A DNA stretch of 64,000 nt from Hemerocallis citrina (lineage: Eukaryota > Streptophyta > Magnoliopsida > Asparagales > Asphodelaceae): contig CM030364.1 of NCBI GenBank assembly GCA_017893485.1, positions 245,223,818 to 245,287,817 of the forward strand, in the 5' to 3' direction. The translations under genes were made by a program, and so were the position numbers. The notes below the pieces were generated by a model. It searched no databases. It had not been told where the DNA came from and saw only the letters and a list, made by a program, of their open reading frames with translations. Shown here one piece after another: positions 46,801 through 57,110 of this stretch. The first letter of the stretch is position 1. Each line of letters opens with the position of its first letter.

Positions 46801-47494
46801 CTTACTGCAACAACTGCATGAATTACAATTGCACATTATCCAGGCGGGGGTGATTTGTGCCCAAGGCCCGGACCACGTGCGGTGGGGACTAGAGAACAAT
46901 GGAGTGTTCTCGGTTAGATCCCTTTACCACCGGATTCACTTCCGAGGATGCAGGCCCAGCTGGGCAGCGGTACTTTGGAAGACAAAGTCACCTCTGAAAA
47001 TTAGAGTCTTCCTATGGCTTGTGCTCAACAATGCCATCCTCACTAGAGAGAACTTGGCCAAGAGGCAACCTCACATTGCGACCATTTGCGGGTTCTGCAA
47101 CGATCCCGTGGAAAGTCGGAATCATCTGTTCCTTCACTGCACCAGAAGTAAGGCCGTCCTGATAGAAGTGCTGAGAGCACTTGGGACTAATGACTACCCA
47201 AGAGACTATGAGGAATTGTGGGTTGGCCCTAGATTTGCATCAGCCCGTCACGATATGAAAGATGCATGGTTTATAGCAATTGCGGCAACCTCATGGGTGT
47301 TATGGCTAGATAGGAATAATTTTTATTTCCGTGCTTCATGTAATTCTATTTCTGGTAATCTTACTCATATCATGCATCTTATTTCCTTTTGGGCTACAGT
47401 GGCAGCTTCAGGAGCAAGAGGGAGGATCGCAAGGGTATTCCAGGTGGATGAGTTTGATGACGAGGAGATAGAGATCGGGCCGACTCTAGACTGA
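43829..47494 (+). CDS. LINE ORF2: endonuclease-reverse transcriptase, 1221 aa, intact
   Basis: This enzyme nicks target DNA and copies the LINE RNA at the nick. The APE-type endonuclease lies at about residues 1-230: WNVRGLG (6-12), QETK (35-38), GGDFN (137-141) and SDH (221-223). The reverse transcriptase at about 440-760 has DKSPGPDGFP, RPISLINC, KLDFEKAYDSVDW, GLRQGDPLSPLL and the catalytic YADD at 688-691. The C-terminal zf-RVT region, about 1043-1110, includes WKTKSPLKIRVFLWL and then CGFC...H...C spacing. No RNase H domain follows. The length is normal for plant L1 ORF2. Catalytic residues are all present and no stop breaks it, so activity is possible, although this copy lacks a complete ORF1. 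The start ATG at 43829 overlaps the ORF1 stop. Confidence 0.95.
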   Translation: MNTLFWNVRGLGDRGKRGMVRDVISNSKADVVGLQETKLQHGCKLNRVGGNRIKEWLTRPSVGASGGIALGFNPDLLSCEEEMCGTFSLTARLKRRSDDWVQTVTVVYGPNVATDREAFWQELVDIRQRWSGPWIVGGDFNITRFAFEHKGRGASDRHREEFNRIITELELIDIPINDRLFTWSNLQADPVLAKLDRVLVSMDWEALFPLASARTIPRPTSDHTPILLDVGVRRARKPRKFRFEKAWLEIRGFHHMVMENWALPMAGRDAASRWCGKIRRLRKRLTRWNRSRFSTIWRDKQSFLEGIEELERVEEIRILSQEERNRLLELRNNIANLYRLEEIKWQQRSRVSWLKEGDANTAYFHRVASARRRANLILSIQTATGTSQDENVIASTFQSFYKGLFGKKNDFRIPMGAHFWQEYQTGPGLNLSSLEDPFTESEVKSAIDLMGADKSPGPDGFPLLFYQVFWEEIKGEFMEVMMEFFHNKLRLGMFNFAEVVLIPKREDSKCVGDFRPISLINCSAKIITKVLANRLGGIMDSLICRTQTGFIKGRCILDCMATAEQVIHHCHKSNSTNFLLKLDFEKAYDSVDWECLLEALRGRGFGDKWICWIKQCLHFSKTAISVNGRPGPSFPCKKGLRQGDPLSPLLFTIVADVLRKMLDNCKRIGWISPVASSNANQGCTILQYADDTLIFGNGTRAETICFKGVLYCFEAWSGLRINFHKSALVPISLSEAETREHATILNCAIEAFPIKYLGLPLRPGKLTKADWLPIIDRVEDRLSGWKGKSLSLGGRVVLINSVLSNLPIYYMSFFELPKWVIQRIDRIRKRFLWKGADSNKGGYHLIKWSIACMKKRYGGLGIIDLRDMNLALLGKWWWKVFHHCGEGWQDFIQPYLRGKGTRSLGFRVGPRVSRFWKGVAKASGPFNSAISSLIGNGRTTRFWWDKWCGHHSLKDYFPELFARTNRPNLSVAEAWKRGTWRPSFQGTLSPSLLQQLHELQLHIIQAGVICAQGPDHVRWGLENNGVFSVRSLYHRIHFRGCRPSWAAVLWKTKSPLKIRVFLWLVLNNAILTRENLAKRQPHIATICGFCNDPVESRNHLFLHCTRSKAVLIEVLRALGTNDYPRDYEELWVGPRFASARHDMKDAWFIAIAATSWVLWLDRNNFYFRASCNSISGNLTHIMHLISFWATVAASGARGRIARVFQVDEFDDEEIEIGPTLD

Positions 47495-47710
47495 CGAGTG
47501 GTCTCGCCTTGCCCTTACTTTTTGTATCAGACTTTGTATTTGGGATTTGTATTTTGGTTGCCCTTAGACTGGATGATGTAACCCACCCCCCAGGGTTTTG
47601 TTTGGGATTATGTTTTATTTCCTGTACTGTACTTTTATTTCCCGGGACTGCGGGGTTGTTTATTAATCTCTTATTAATGAAACAGGGTGGCATTATTCCA
47701 CCTTTTCCTC

Positions 47711-47722
47711 AAAAAAAAAAAA
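47711..47722 (+). other. LINE poly(A) tail
   Basis: Twelve A bases after ccttttcctc end the LINE. Host LTR homology resumes at 47723. A possible polyadenylation signal (aatgaa) lies near 47676. Confidence 0.8.
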
Positions 47723-48474
47723 CAATGAGTTTGGGTGTATTCAAATTTTTTTTAATTATCATGGTAATTGCCCCACATCTACTATACAACTCATGATCAA
47801 TCAAGTCCACAAAAAGGTCCTAGCATGCTTTCTACTTGGTTCATCACAACCACAAATTTAAAACACTACAAGAAAGTATAAGAACACGCACCTCTAAGTT
47901 AAATCTAGCATAGAAATTCAAAGCTCTTCACATCCTAATGCAAAAGTCTCCAACCCAAAACCCACCAAAGTCCCAAAAACAAAAAAGAAGATCTTGCTGC
48001 CCATTAAATAGGCCGATCTTAGTTTTAGGGTTTTGGAGGGGAAATTTTCACATAAGTCCCTTTAGATTTAATAAGTTAATTATACACCCAATAACTAATT
48101 GGTTTATTTCTTGTCCAAATAAACAAATTCAAGATTCAATCTAATATCACCTCCTTGATTTCTTGACTGGCCAATGCTTACCCTTCCATGGGTTTTGGGC
48201 TTGGGCTTGGTTTGAATCGACCCAAGGCTCAAATAAGATAAATTTATTAAGAATATGGTTTTTTTATTAATCACACTTTAAAAATACAACTTGTTCAAAA
48301 ATACACTTTCTTCTTCAAAATAATAGGGTGAAATAAAACAAGTAATTTAATAACAAAACAATAATAAATAAATATTGTCATTGAAATTTCATAATTTCAT
48401 GCATGTGCGTCGCACGTGTCACAGTGGACAAAAATAACGAAGCAAAATTTTATTTTATTTTGTCAGGGGTTACA

Positions 48475-48815
48475 ACAGCTACTTGGATCAGCTGGGAGAT
48501 GGGAATATTTAGGTCATCAACTTGCTCCTCTTCATGTGCTAGCTCCTTTTTTTGTTGTTCATCTTGTGGTCACTCTTCTTGTTGTTACTCCTCTCGTAGT
48601 GTCTGCCGCATGGGGCTTCCTAACGACATTCTTACGTCTACCCGTACATGAACCCAGAGTTGTCAACATAGCAGCTAGTGTGGAACCCTCACCAACCTTT
48701 TCAAATATTGACCTACACTGTTTGAGAATTTCTCATGCAAATCTTTGAAGGTTTTGGTCACATTAATCGACAAGGCACGAGCACATTTTCGTGCAATCTC
48801 CCATGCGTCGTCTAT
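48475..48815 (-). pseudogene. PMD gene, C-terminal exon only (copy 3)
   Basis: The minus strand has an acceptor (ttgtag) before 48815 and then DDAWEIARKCARALSINV, TFKDLHEKFSNS, and after a shift EGSTLAAMLTTLGSCTGRRK and an acidic/glutamine-rich tail. This parallels the last exon of copy 1 (WTMAKKCASVLRSNV, EGATLDAILTTP). The exon is cut by the family A LTR end at 48474. Intron sequence continues to about 48944, where a donor-like gttgtaag is seen, then homology stops. The PMD core domain is absent. The two plus-strand frames at 48403-48748 are shadows. Confidence 0.65.
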
Positions 48816-49045
48816 CTACAATAAATTAGAATTTATCTATCATATACGATAGTACGAAGTAATAATTTTGATTCAAATGGAAAGAAAGAAAAATTAAAGA
48901 TAAATATATGAATTGAACAACAAAATATTATTTCTTACAACGGATTGAGATATCATTTTTTTTTTAAAATTTATGTCATTTTTTGAAACTATTTGCAAAA
49001 AGAGGACAGTTGCCAAACTAAATCCGCTCAAGGACTCAACAACTA

Positions 49046-49374
49046 GACTCACTATTTCCAACAACGAGTTTAGTTATTTCGTGCTCGCCGTTGGGACACG
49101 GCGAGTGTAGTTCTAATTCTTTTGAGAAACTCACTGCACCCAATTGCGATTCTAGCTTAAAAATTTTAAACAAGATTCGTCGTTAACAGCATCGAGGATC
49201 TTTATATTAGACTCGTTGTTGGGAATGACGACTGTACACATTTTAAAATTTGACAGAAAGTGATACTCTCAGTTGGACTTGGTGAATTTTCCACACAAAA
49301 AAAATCCATAGAAGAGCTCGATGTTCCCAACAACGAGAGAAAATGAACTAAACTCGTTGTTGGGAACACGAGTC
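49046..49374. repeat. Array 2: six ~24-bp palindromes with CTCG/CGAG caps
   Basis: Units lie at 49046-49071, 49083-49106, 49174-49197, 49210-49233, 49315-49338 and 49350-49374. The second has perfect 8-bp arms (ctcgccgt / acggcgag) around tgggac. Most share a ttgttgggaaca core between ctcg and cgag. Units at 49316-49336 and 49352-49371 are also inverted copies of each other and could pair. Irregular spacing and cap sequence match array 1, but the core differs. It lies immediately upstream of a pyrimidine-rich leader of PMD copy 2. Confidence 0.75.
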
Positions 49375-50263
49375 TACTAGGTCACCACCTTATTCCCCTG
49401 AATTAATTCACTTCTTCTCTCATTTCACTCACTTCTCTCTATCTTTATTCATCTCCTTCTTCATTGAACCAAAACCCTTGCTTTCATCTTCATCTTCTAC
49501 CTCATTCGTTGCTTGATCAATTCAGCGATACGAACCTCTAAAATTCTCCAACAAATCTCTATCGTCCACAGAAAGGTATGTTTTAACTTGACTCATACAA
49601 TGCATTTGGATATGGTTAGTGAAACCCCCATTCCCGACAATAAGTATTTTCTGTGTATTTTCTATAATTTGATTTTTTATAAAATTATTTTGTGCTAAAT
49701 TCTTTTCGGATCATTTATTAAAATATTTTCTAATCGAAAATTTATTCATTTTGAATAATGGCTTATTTTAATCTTACTTTCTATATCTTATTGATCAACT
49801 ATTAGAGCCTAAAACAAATATATTATTATTATTGGATTATTTTAATAAAATTGTTAAACCTGAATACTATTTCATTATATAATTTTATAATTATTATGAT
49901 TATGATTATTAATTGTTATTTTTTTATTATCTATTTAAAGTTCATTTATCAAATTATTTTATTTTCGTACTCGATCTAATTTTTTTTGGCAAATTCCAAT
50001 TTATTTTCAAGCCAATTTATATTATGTTCATTTGTATTATTTATTTGTTTAATTAGATTTAAATTTTCGTTTACGAACTAGTCTCATTCTTCTTGTTGGG
50101 TTCTTTTCTTGTTGATCCTATTTTATTTATTGTGGATATTTTATTTGAACCATATTGTCTTCAAACCCATCTCTTATTGAACCATAAAACCCAATTGCAG
50201 TTTGTTCTCAACCCAAACCCACTATTATTGGATCCTAACCCATTAACCCAAAACCTTGTATTC

Positions 50264-50272
50264 TATAAATAC
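50264..50272 (+). promoter_or_regulatory. TATA box of family B LTR promoter
   Basis: tataaatac precedes a ctctcctc-type pyrimidine-rich leader, as at 8010 in the other full-length copy. Confidence 0.65.
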
Positions 50273-52177
50273 AACTCTAATACAAACCCTAAAAGCAAAA
50301 AAATAAATTTTCTAGTCATCATCTTTTTCTCTCTCCTCTTTCCTCTTTCTCTCTCCTCCTAATTTTCTCTCTCCCCGTTCAGGACCCTTCCCCGTCGATC
50401 CCTCCATTCTCCGACGATCTCCCGTCGAGCCCCGCCGCCAATCGCTGCCTCCTCAGCTGTCGACTCTCCGACCCAACCTCCAGTGCCACCCCCTGCTCCT
50501 CCCGAACGCCCTCCGTTCAGCCCAGATCCGAACTCCAGCTGCTTCCCTATCCCGATCGATGACAACTGATCCCGATGCCCCGATGCCCCGCCGTCCATCG
50601 CGCCCGCCTCCTTCAACCCCAGTCGACGCCCTCGTCGGCGACCTCCCCGAACCCCCTGCTCCCCATTCTATCGATCAGAGCCGGCCAGTCGAACCGCCAG
50701 CAACAACAACCTCCTTGCTTCCATTACTCTTTGTTATTGTTGCTTTGGGTTGTTCCTCTTTTGCACGTAGTTTGTGTGTTAGTGGGTTTGTTGCTTCGAG
50801 ATTCTCATCCCGTTATTATTGGTACTCAATTTCATCGTATAAAAAGCAAGTCACTGTTCTCTTGAATTGTTAATTGTATCAAATTTAGGTTTTGTTGAAA
50901 CTCTTACAAGTAGATCCCTTCGTTTATCGTATTATACATTGTTCATCTGTTTCGTTGGGTATATTGAGGGTTTATACGAGCTAACCCCAATATACTTGAC
51001 ATCGTGTCATTTTTGACTCCAAAAATTGAATCTTTTATGTGTGCATATAGAATTGATAATAGGGTTGTTCATATAATTGTCACACTAATGAATTATTGTA
51101 GAGAGAATTGCTAGGTTGTATGTTGTTTGATCGATTGATGGTTGATTGATGATAAATTGATGTATGTAAATGTTCTTAATCTTATGTAACATGTTTTTAT
51201 ACCCTTCATGCTGATTGAGAAGTTTATCGACTAGTAGAATTGATAACCATCATGTTTAAATTAATTTATTTCATGAAAACTACCCAAAACCTGTATGTTG
51301 CTTGCTGGCTGTATGTTGACTACAATTTTTGACCCAGTAAATGATCTTAAAATGAATTACTATCTAAATAATAATTGTAGCCTTATCTTTCTAGTTTCCA
51401 GAACATCTTGAATTTCTAAATTCCGAGTTCTGTAGCAAAAGTTATGTCCGTTTTACTACAGTTGTGTTTTTAATTTCAGATTCTCAGATTCTTGTATATT
51501 CCATATTTAAATAGTAAAAAGGCTGATCAAATGACCAAATTTTGTTCTTATAATTTCTAGATTGTTAGTAATAATGTTTAGGAATCTAGAAAATATTTTT
51601 AATGAATTTAATATTGATATTTTACTAATTCTAAAATTATAATAACTTGACGTCGAAATTCTGCCTGAACATGAAATCTGTAGAGAATGGTGTGATTGAC
51701 CTAGCTACTGTTGTCGAATTTTGAAATTTAAATATGCGTTGGAACCGTGTGGAAGTCTAGTTTCTAGAACTTCTGACGGATTCAGTTTTCGAGTACTGAC
51801 ATAGTGGAAAACTGTATTTTTGTATAGACTACTCTTGCTGTCAAGAATTTTATATTCCAGTTTTTGATAGTTTAATTAATCCTATATCATTGTATTGCAT
51901 GAATCGAAGTGTGTATGTTGCAGTGTATGATCCCAATGTCTTATTGTCATCATTCCAATTGTCCTACTTCATATTATCATCATATTGTTCCTTTATTGTT
52001 ACTATTGTTTATCTTATGTCTCAAATTGCGTATTGTATTGTTGTATTAATAAAATATTTAACAAGCCGGGATTTAAGGGATTGACATGAGTAATAAATAA
52101 TATAGTGACTGTGTCGGTCAGTGTTTACCGATTGATTGTGGAGCTCTGACTACAGCACCTCAATCTTTCGTGTCGTA

Positions 52178-52240
52178 AACTCGTGAACCCGTGAACCCTT
52201 GAACTCGTGAATCCGTGAATCCGTGAATCAGTGTATCAGT
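52178..52240 (+). repeat. Minisatellite (cgtgaa-type units) in family B solo LTR
   Basis: Six to seven units of cgtgaaccc, cgtgaatc and similar, 8-10 bases each. It lies at the same LTR position as the ctgaatga arrays at 5758 and 12269 but has a different unit. Confidence 0.7.
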
Positions 52241-54144
52241 ATAATGAATCGTGTAACAATATTGTATCGTATCAATAATTATTGTACCGAAACATGATCT
52301 ATAAAATTAACCACTTAGTCTAAACGAAATTGATATATGCATCGAACCTATAGTATGGGATGCAGTAGTACATGCATTAGTTAGAATTAAAATGCATAAT
52401 AGAATTAAGAATTGACACGACATTGACATTGCATATTGTTCACTATTGTTCCTATTGATATCGAATATTGGCTAAGTGTTATTGATATTGATCATTGAAT
52501 ATTGTTATCGAATAGTGAATCATTGTTTATAGCCATTGCATCGATTATCATGATATTGATTATTGTTATAGTCTCGTATTATTGATTCCTATTGATCCAT
52601 TGAATTTATTGTTATATCATTATTCCATTGTTCTTTGCTTTCTCTACTTGTTGTCCATGACTTGCTCTAAAGATAATTTTTATCCTCTTTTTAGTTGAAG
52701 TGTTTACAGGTGTTGATGGAGATTTGCCTGATGGATTGGGAGAACAACATTGGTGAAGGATTTGATAGCATCGCCGCTAATAAATTATTGTTTTATCATG
52801 GAGATTTAATTATTGAACTATTGTTACTTCATTGTATTGTGGGCTTTTGACCCGAATATTGTTATTTTTGTTCCAGATGGTGGATTATTATTGTATTTGG
52901 ATATTTCATGTTGCTTCATTCCAAGTATTATTGTTTATGAAATTATCATTATTGCCTGCGCAATTGTTCTGTATTGATTATATTATTGAGTTGATCGGAT
53001 AAACAGCTTATGGGTGACGTTAGTCATTCACTAGGCCAATATCATGTACTCGTATTCTGTATTTTTGGGAAGCGGGGCGTGACAGTTAGGGTTAGGGTTA
53101 GGATTATGTTTTAAATTGAATATGGGTTAGGATTAGGAGTTGAAGAGGGGTTGTGTTTGGTTTCAAGTAAATGATGGATTTTTGTTATGCACTTAAGGTG
53201 TTTGATGTATTGCAAAAGTGAAGCAGTTGTAGGTTATGCACATTGGGTGTTCGATGTATTGCCTTGTAGCTGATAATTGAATTTAGGTGACCCTACATTT
53301 GTTAGTGGAAACATATTTTGATCACTCGTAGATAGTTGTTAAAAAGCAAACCGATAAATGCAATGTTGTCACTTCATATATTTCTTAGTTTTTGATGATT
53401 TGTATATGTTTGATATACTTCTTTTAGATATGAAGTTTTTAAATAATGCATTTTTATAGGCTCATATGAAGTTAATTAAATACTACATGTAAAAGTGATT
53501 CTGGTGATATACTTCCACAATTTGAGTTAATTAAATAATATATTTTTGTAGGCTCATAATGACACGACCTAGTGATTATGGACGCCATCCTCCTACTGTA
53601 GCAGAGCGGGGGAAAGTTCATGCAGTGGTAAGACTTGTTTAATGTACATTATCATTTTTTTAAACTTCCGAACTCCATGACATATATATCTTCCAACCAA
53701 CCATTATTGTTTAATGTACATTATCATTTATTTCGATGCAGGATATTAATTACGCTCCTATCGATGTCCCCCAATCACCACATGTACCTGCAAATGCACC
53801 TGGAGATCCCGGTCTAATAGACCCATCACTTCTCAGGATGCAAGCGACTCACCGTTCAAATTTTGTATGGAGAGGGGAGTCGAAGGACTTGACATTCCAA
53901 AAGCACAAGACTTTGCCCATACACAATCGCATTATCCCATTGTTGGTCGGATTCTATGGAGTTGTAGTCCTGGATCAATGAAGTTGGACCGGGGTCTTCT
54001 AATAGCTCAAGTCAAGAAATGGTGGCAAGAGACTCATACATTCCACATACCTCATGATGAGATGACGGCGACCTTACATGATGTTGCTTTAATTACCGGA
54101 CTTCCAATAGATGGTGTCGCCATTACTAGAAGCTGAGGCTTTGA

Positions 54145-57015
54145 TGTAGCGCTCTGAATTTCAATATAGAAAATACAAGGCACACACCAGAGTCTTTACT
54201 TCAATGTAATATAAGCACAGTACAAAATACAGGGAAATTTAAAACTTTCTTTACAACAGTTCTTATTACAATGCTAAACAGAAATTAATACACATTTAAT
54301 ACAACTCATTTCAACACTTAAACTCCATTCTTCTAAAAAATCCAAGCTTTAACTCTTGTTCAAGTCACTTTCTTTGCAATCATGCAAAACTGTTAAAACT
54401 GTGGGTACGTCACTGACGTAATGCTGATAAAAGTAGCGACCCTCCAAAGTCTCACAACTACAAACTTGTTGCACAAAATTAAAATAAAGCAATAATGGAA
54501 AGGTTCATAAATCAACCAGTGAAGCTAAACTAAAAGAATAAAGTGTGTGTTAAGAAAACAAAAGAGAAATACATTAAACAATGTCCAAGAAAACACAAAT
54601 GCACACAATGCTTACTAATTCACACTTGTTCGGAATCTATGCATCCCATACTACATAGGTTCGAGGGCAAGCCCTTAGCGTTCACTTCATTATAGGGTTT
54701 AATCCCTCGTTATGGAAAAAAACTTATACCCGTGACTAACCTAAGCTCTAGACATTCTGTGAATATCTGGCGCATGCCCCGGTAATTTCGGAGAAAAATT
54801 CCACACCACAGATAAGCTGGAGATACTTCCACTCACATCTCAATAATTCCGGGGACCATCTCACACCGCAAATCATGGCACATTATCACACAGACATCCC
54901 ATGAGCGTTGTCTCGATCCCGATAATTCCAGAGATCAATCGCACATTGCAGATGAGCTGGAGACGCTTCCACTCACATCTCAATAATTTAGGGGACCATC
55001 TTACCGCAGACCAGCTGAGGCCCTCATACTCATGTTTTCCCTTACTTCATCACATCTCCAATCCTTAAGTTCAAACATGCATAACTACAGCCTCTTAGAG
55101 CTAGCTCACCCTACCAGGCTTAACTCAACCCAGTCAGGAACACTAGCCGAAACTGACTAACTTCCAAAATCAAACAATCTCAACTGCCTGTAACTAAGGT
55201 CCTTCTCAATCTCTAGAGCTCACAATCCAACACAATCCTCCTGTAGGTTGTGCATACTAACCTGATTCTCAATGTATCACCATTCGACAAAACTTGAATT
55301 TATAAATCAATCCCCAAGTTAATCCATTTTATCAAATATAAGCCTTTCAGTAAATAAAAGATTTCCACAACAACTTACTTCTCAATTAAATGGACTTCCA
55401 CTTCTATAATTGATACTTCTCATTTACAGAAACAAAATCAATTCAATCATACATCTTTAATTCAATTCTCACTATTTCTTTCCGTATATGAAAACATAAT
55501 ATAAATTCTGGAATTTTAATCTATATAAAACTAAAAACAACCCACTTTAAATTCTGGGATTTATCCCTCACATCTTAGATTTCATAGTTCAAAAATCTGA
55601 AACTTTCACCTCTTAAAATCTGAAAACAACTTCTTCAAATTGAGATTATATCATTCAAAACTGAATATTAAACTCCTAAAAAATGAGAGTTATACTCATC
55701 TAAATTAAGGTAGGTTTGCATCACACGAATTTGCAACTTAACATACACAAAATCTGAAACTTAATTCCCAAAAATCTGAAGCTTTACTCCTCGAAATCTT
55801 GATTTTAAAATCAACTAAACTTCTTACCATTTACTAGGTTTATATATATACATTCATATACGTAATATGGATCATCTCAAACCCTAACACACACAAACCC
55901 CACACAAAAATACCCCAAACTCGAGTCCCGATCATGCAGGCCGAAACCCAAAAGAAATGCAGACCGGGGTCTGTACAGTGCTCGGGTGCGCTGTACAACC
56001 CGGTATTATGCAACCCTAACCCCGATCCCATTTTGGGTGTTTACAACATCGATTCTTGGTCCATATGCACCCTATATCATGTACCAATCAACAAGAATTT
56101 GATTTGTAAAAATTTTATACATTAAAATGGTGAATATACTTCAACAATTTCATCATTATATGAATCAAACATAAATTTCTAGATCAACTATCAAGTTCTA
56201 ATCAATTACAACAATATGCATGATCATTCAATCAACTCTATGGGTCAAAAATTCAATCTTTCATACCTTATGGTCATATAATATTCAAGAATCAATCATT
56301 CATGTTTAACTCATACAAATATTTGATTTTTACTTCATAACATCAACTAAACTTCCTATATTAATCTTCTCAACAATTCATCTCATGGCAAAAATAATAA
56401 ATACATGTTATACAAATCCATAGGTCCACAAATAAATTCCTAGCATGTTACTACATCATCATGTGCAAAAATAACATTTCAAGCGAGTTAGAGAGACGCC
56501 CGCCTCTTGAAGAATTTGAATACAAAAGCAAAGAAAGTCCTCATTCCTCCTAAGAAATTGCTCTCTTCTCCAAGCCTCCAAAATTCACCAATGAGAAAAA
56601 TAAAAAGAAAAGGCTAAAACCCTAGTCTCCCTTATATATGGATGGGAAGAATTTTTAGGGTTTCATGGGATTTTTACAAATAGATCCCCTAGAATCTCCT
56701 ACTTTACATATTCAAATATTTAGAAAATCAATTAAGTTAAGATCCATATATAACTCGATCAATTTCACTTCATGATCTTATCCACTAATCCCTCATAATT
56801 TGGCCGGCCTATAATTCAGAAAAATAAAAAATTAAACTGAATTTCGGGCTCTTTTCATGGCCCAAATGATTTCTTTCATAAAAATCCATTTTGTCAATAT
56901 AATTTCAAAATTAGTCCACTATATTCAAACAAATTCAAAATATAAAAAGTAAAAAAATAAGAACATTTTAATTAGATATCTGAGCTCTAACTACAAACAT
57001 TAATCATTTAACTTC
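54145..57015 (-). mobile_element. Ty3/gypsy LTR (family A), right end cut by a LINE
   Basis: It starts tgtagcgctctgaattt and keeps family landmarks (ctatgcatcccatactacatagg near 54640, ctctagagct near 55214). It inserted into PMD copy 2. Homology reaches about 56990, roughly 150 bp short of the expected end, where LINE leader begins. The ORFs at 55840-56125 are LTR sequence, not genes. Confidence 0.75.
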
Positions 57016-57110
57016 TCTTTAGAGATGGAGAGAAGGGGGAGGAGAGAGAGAGCCGTCTTCCCTCGGGACCTGAGCAGATCCTACGCTCAGGTGCTTCGGC
57101 TTCCACCCCC

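Larger units (their letters stand above)
42511..47722 (+). mobile_element. L1-type LINE, 5' truncated, ORF2 intact, poly(A) tail
   Basis: It has part of ORF1, complete ORF2, a short 3' UTR (47495-47710) and an A-run (47711-47722). It lies inside the outer family A LTR. The ORF1 frame is open from the left junction at about 42511, showing 5' truncation, common in target-primed reverse transcription. I could not find a matching target duplication next to the tail; about 0.2 kb of the host LTR seems absent here. The intact ORF2 suggests a recent insertion. Confidence 0.9.
28728..48474 (-). mobile_element. Outer family A LTR, in three pieces around nested insertions
   Basis: The pieces are 28728-30131, 41596-42510 and 47723-48474, about 3.07 kb together, close to the 3.28 kb of the solo copy. 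It starts tgtagtgcccgaatt and ends tgtcaggggttaca. The landmark atgcatctcatactacatagg near 29225 recurs in all copies. The first gap is the second family A LTR (30132-41595); the second is a LINE (42511-47722), at which perhaps 0.2 kb of LTR was lost by comparison with the copy at 54145. It is the 5' LTR of the element whose primer site and gag lie to its left. Its right end abuts a PMD exon. Confidence 0.75.
49620..53084 (+). mobile_element. Ty3/gypsy solo LTR (family B), with perfect 5-bp target duplication
   Basis: 3465 bp, tgaaacccccattccc to ggaagcggggcgtgaca, flanked by gttag at 49615-49619 and gttag at 53085-53089. It is homologous along its length to 7353-10805. It includes a minisatellite of cgtgaaccc / cgtgaatc units (52178-52240) at the place where other copies have ctgaatga units. 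It sits in the 5' intron of PMD copy 2. No internal region remains. Confidence 0.93.
49381..54144 (+). pseudogene. PMD gene copy 2: leader, split 5' intron, first exons; 3' part lost
   Basis: A pyrimidine-rich leader (about 49405-49575) ends at a donor (aaag/gtatgt, 49577). The intron holds a 3.5-kb solo LTR and ends at an acceptor near 53551. Exon 1 starts with ATG at 53559 (MTRPSDYGRHPPTVAERGKV) and ends at 53627; exon 2 starts at 53742 in phase (DINYAPIDVPQSPH, LIDPSLLRMQATHRS). A frameshift separates ESKDLTFQKHKTLPIHNRII from the PMD core (KLDRGLLIAQVKKWWQ, THTFHIPHDEMTATLHDVA, LITGLPIDGVAIT), which then stops at 54136. A family A LTR begins at 54145, deleting the remainder. It aligns with copy 1 at 1180-1560 but retains the real 5' end. 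Confidence 0.8.

Noticed and set aside
48403..48748. Ser/Cys-rich and hydrophobic plus-strand frames
   Set aside because: They are antisense shadows of a PMD last exon encoded on the minus strand.
53085..53103. Telomere-like ttaggg repeats
   Set aside because: Only three units, of the vertebrate and not the plant type, and partly created by the gttag target duplication of the solo LTR.
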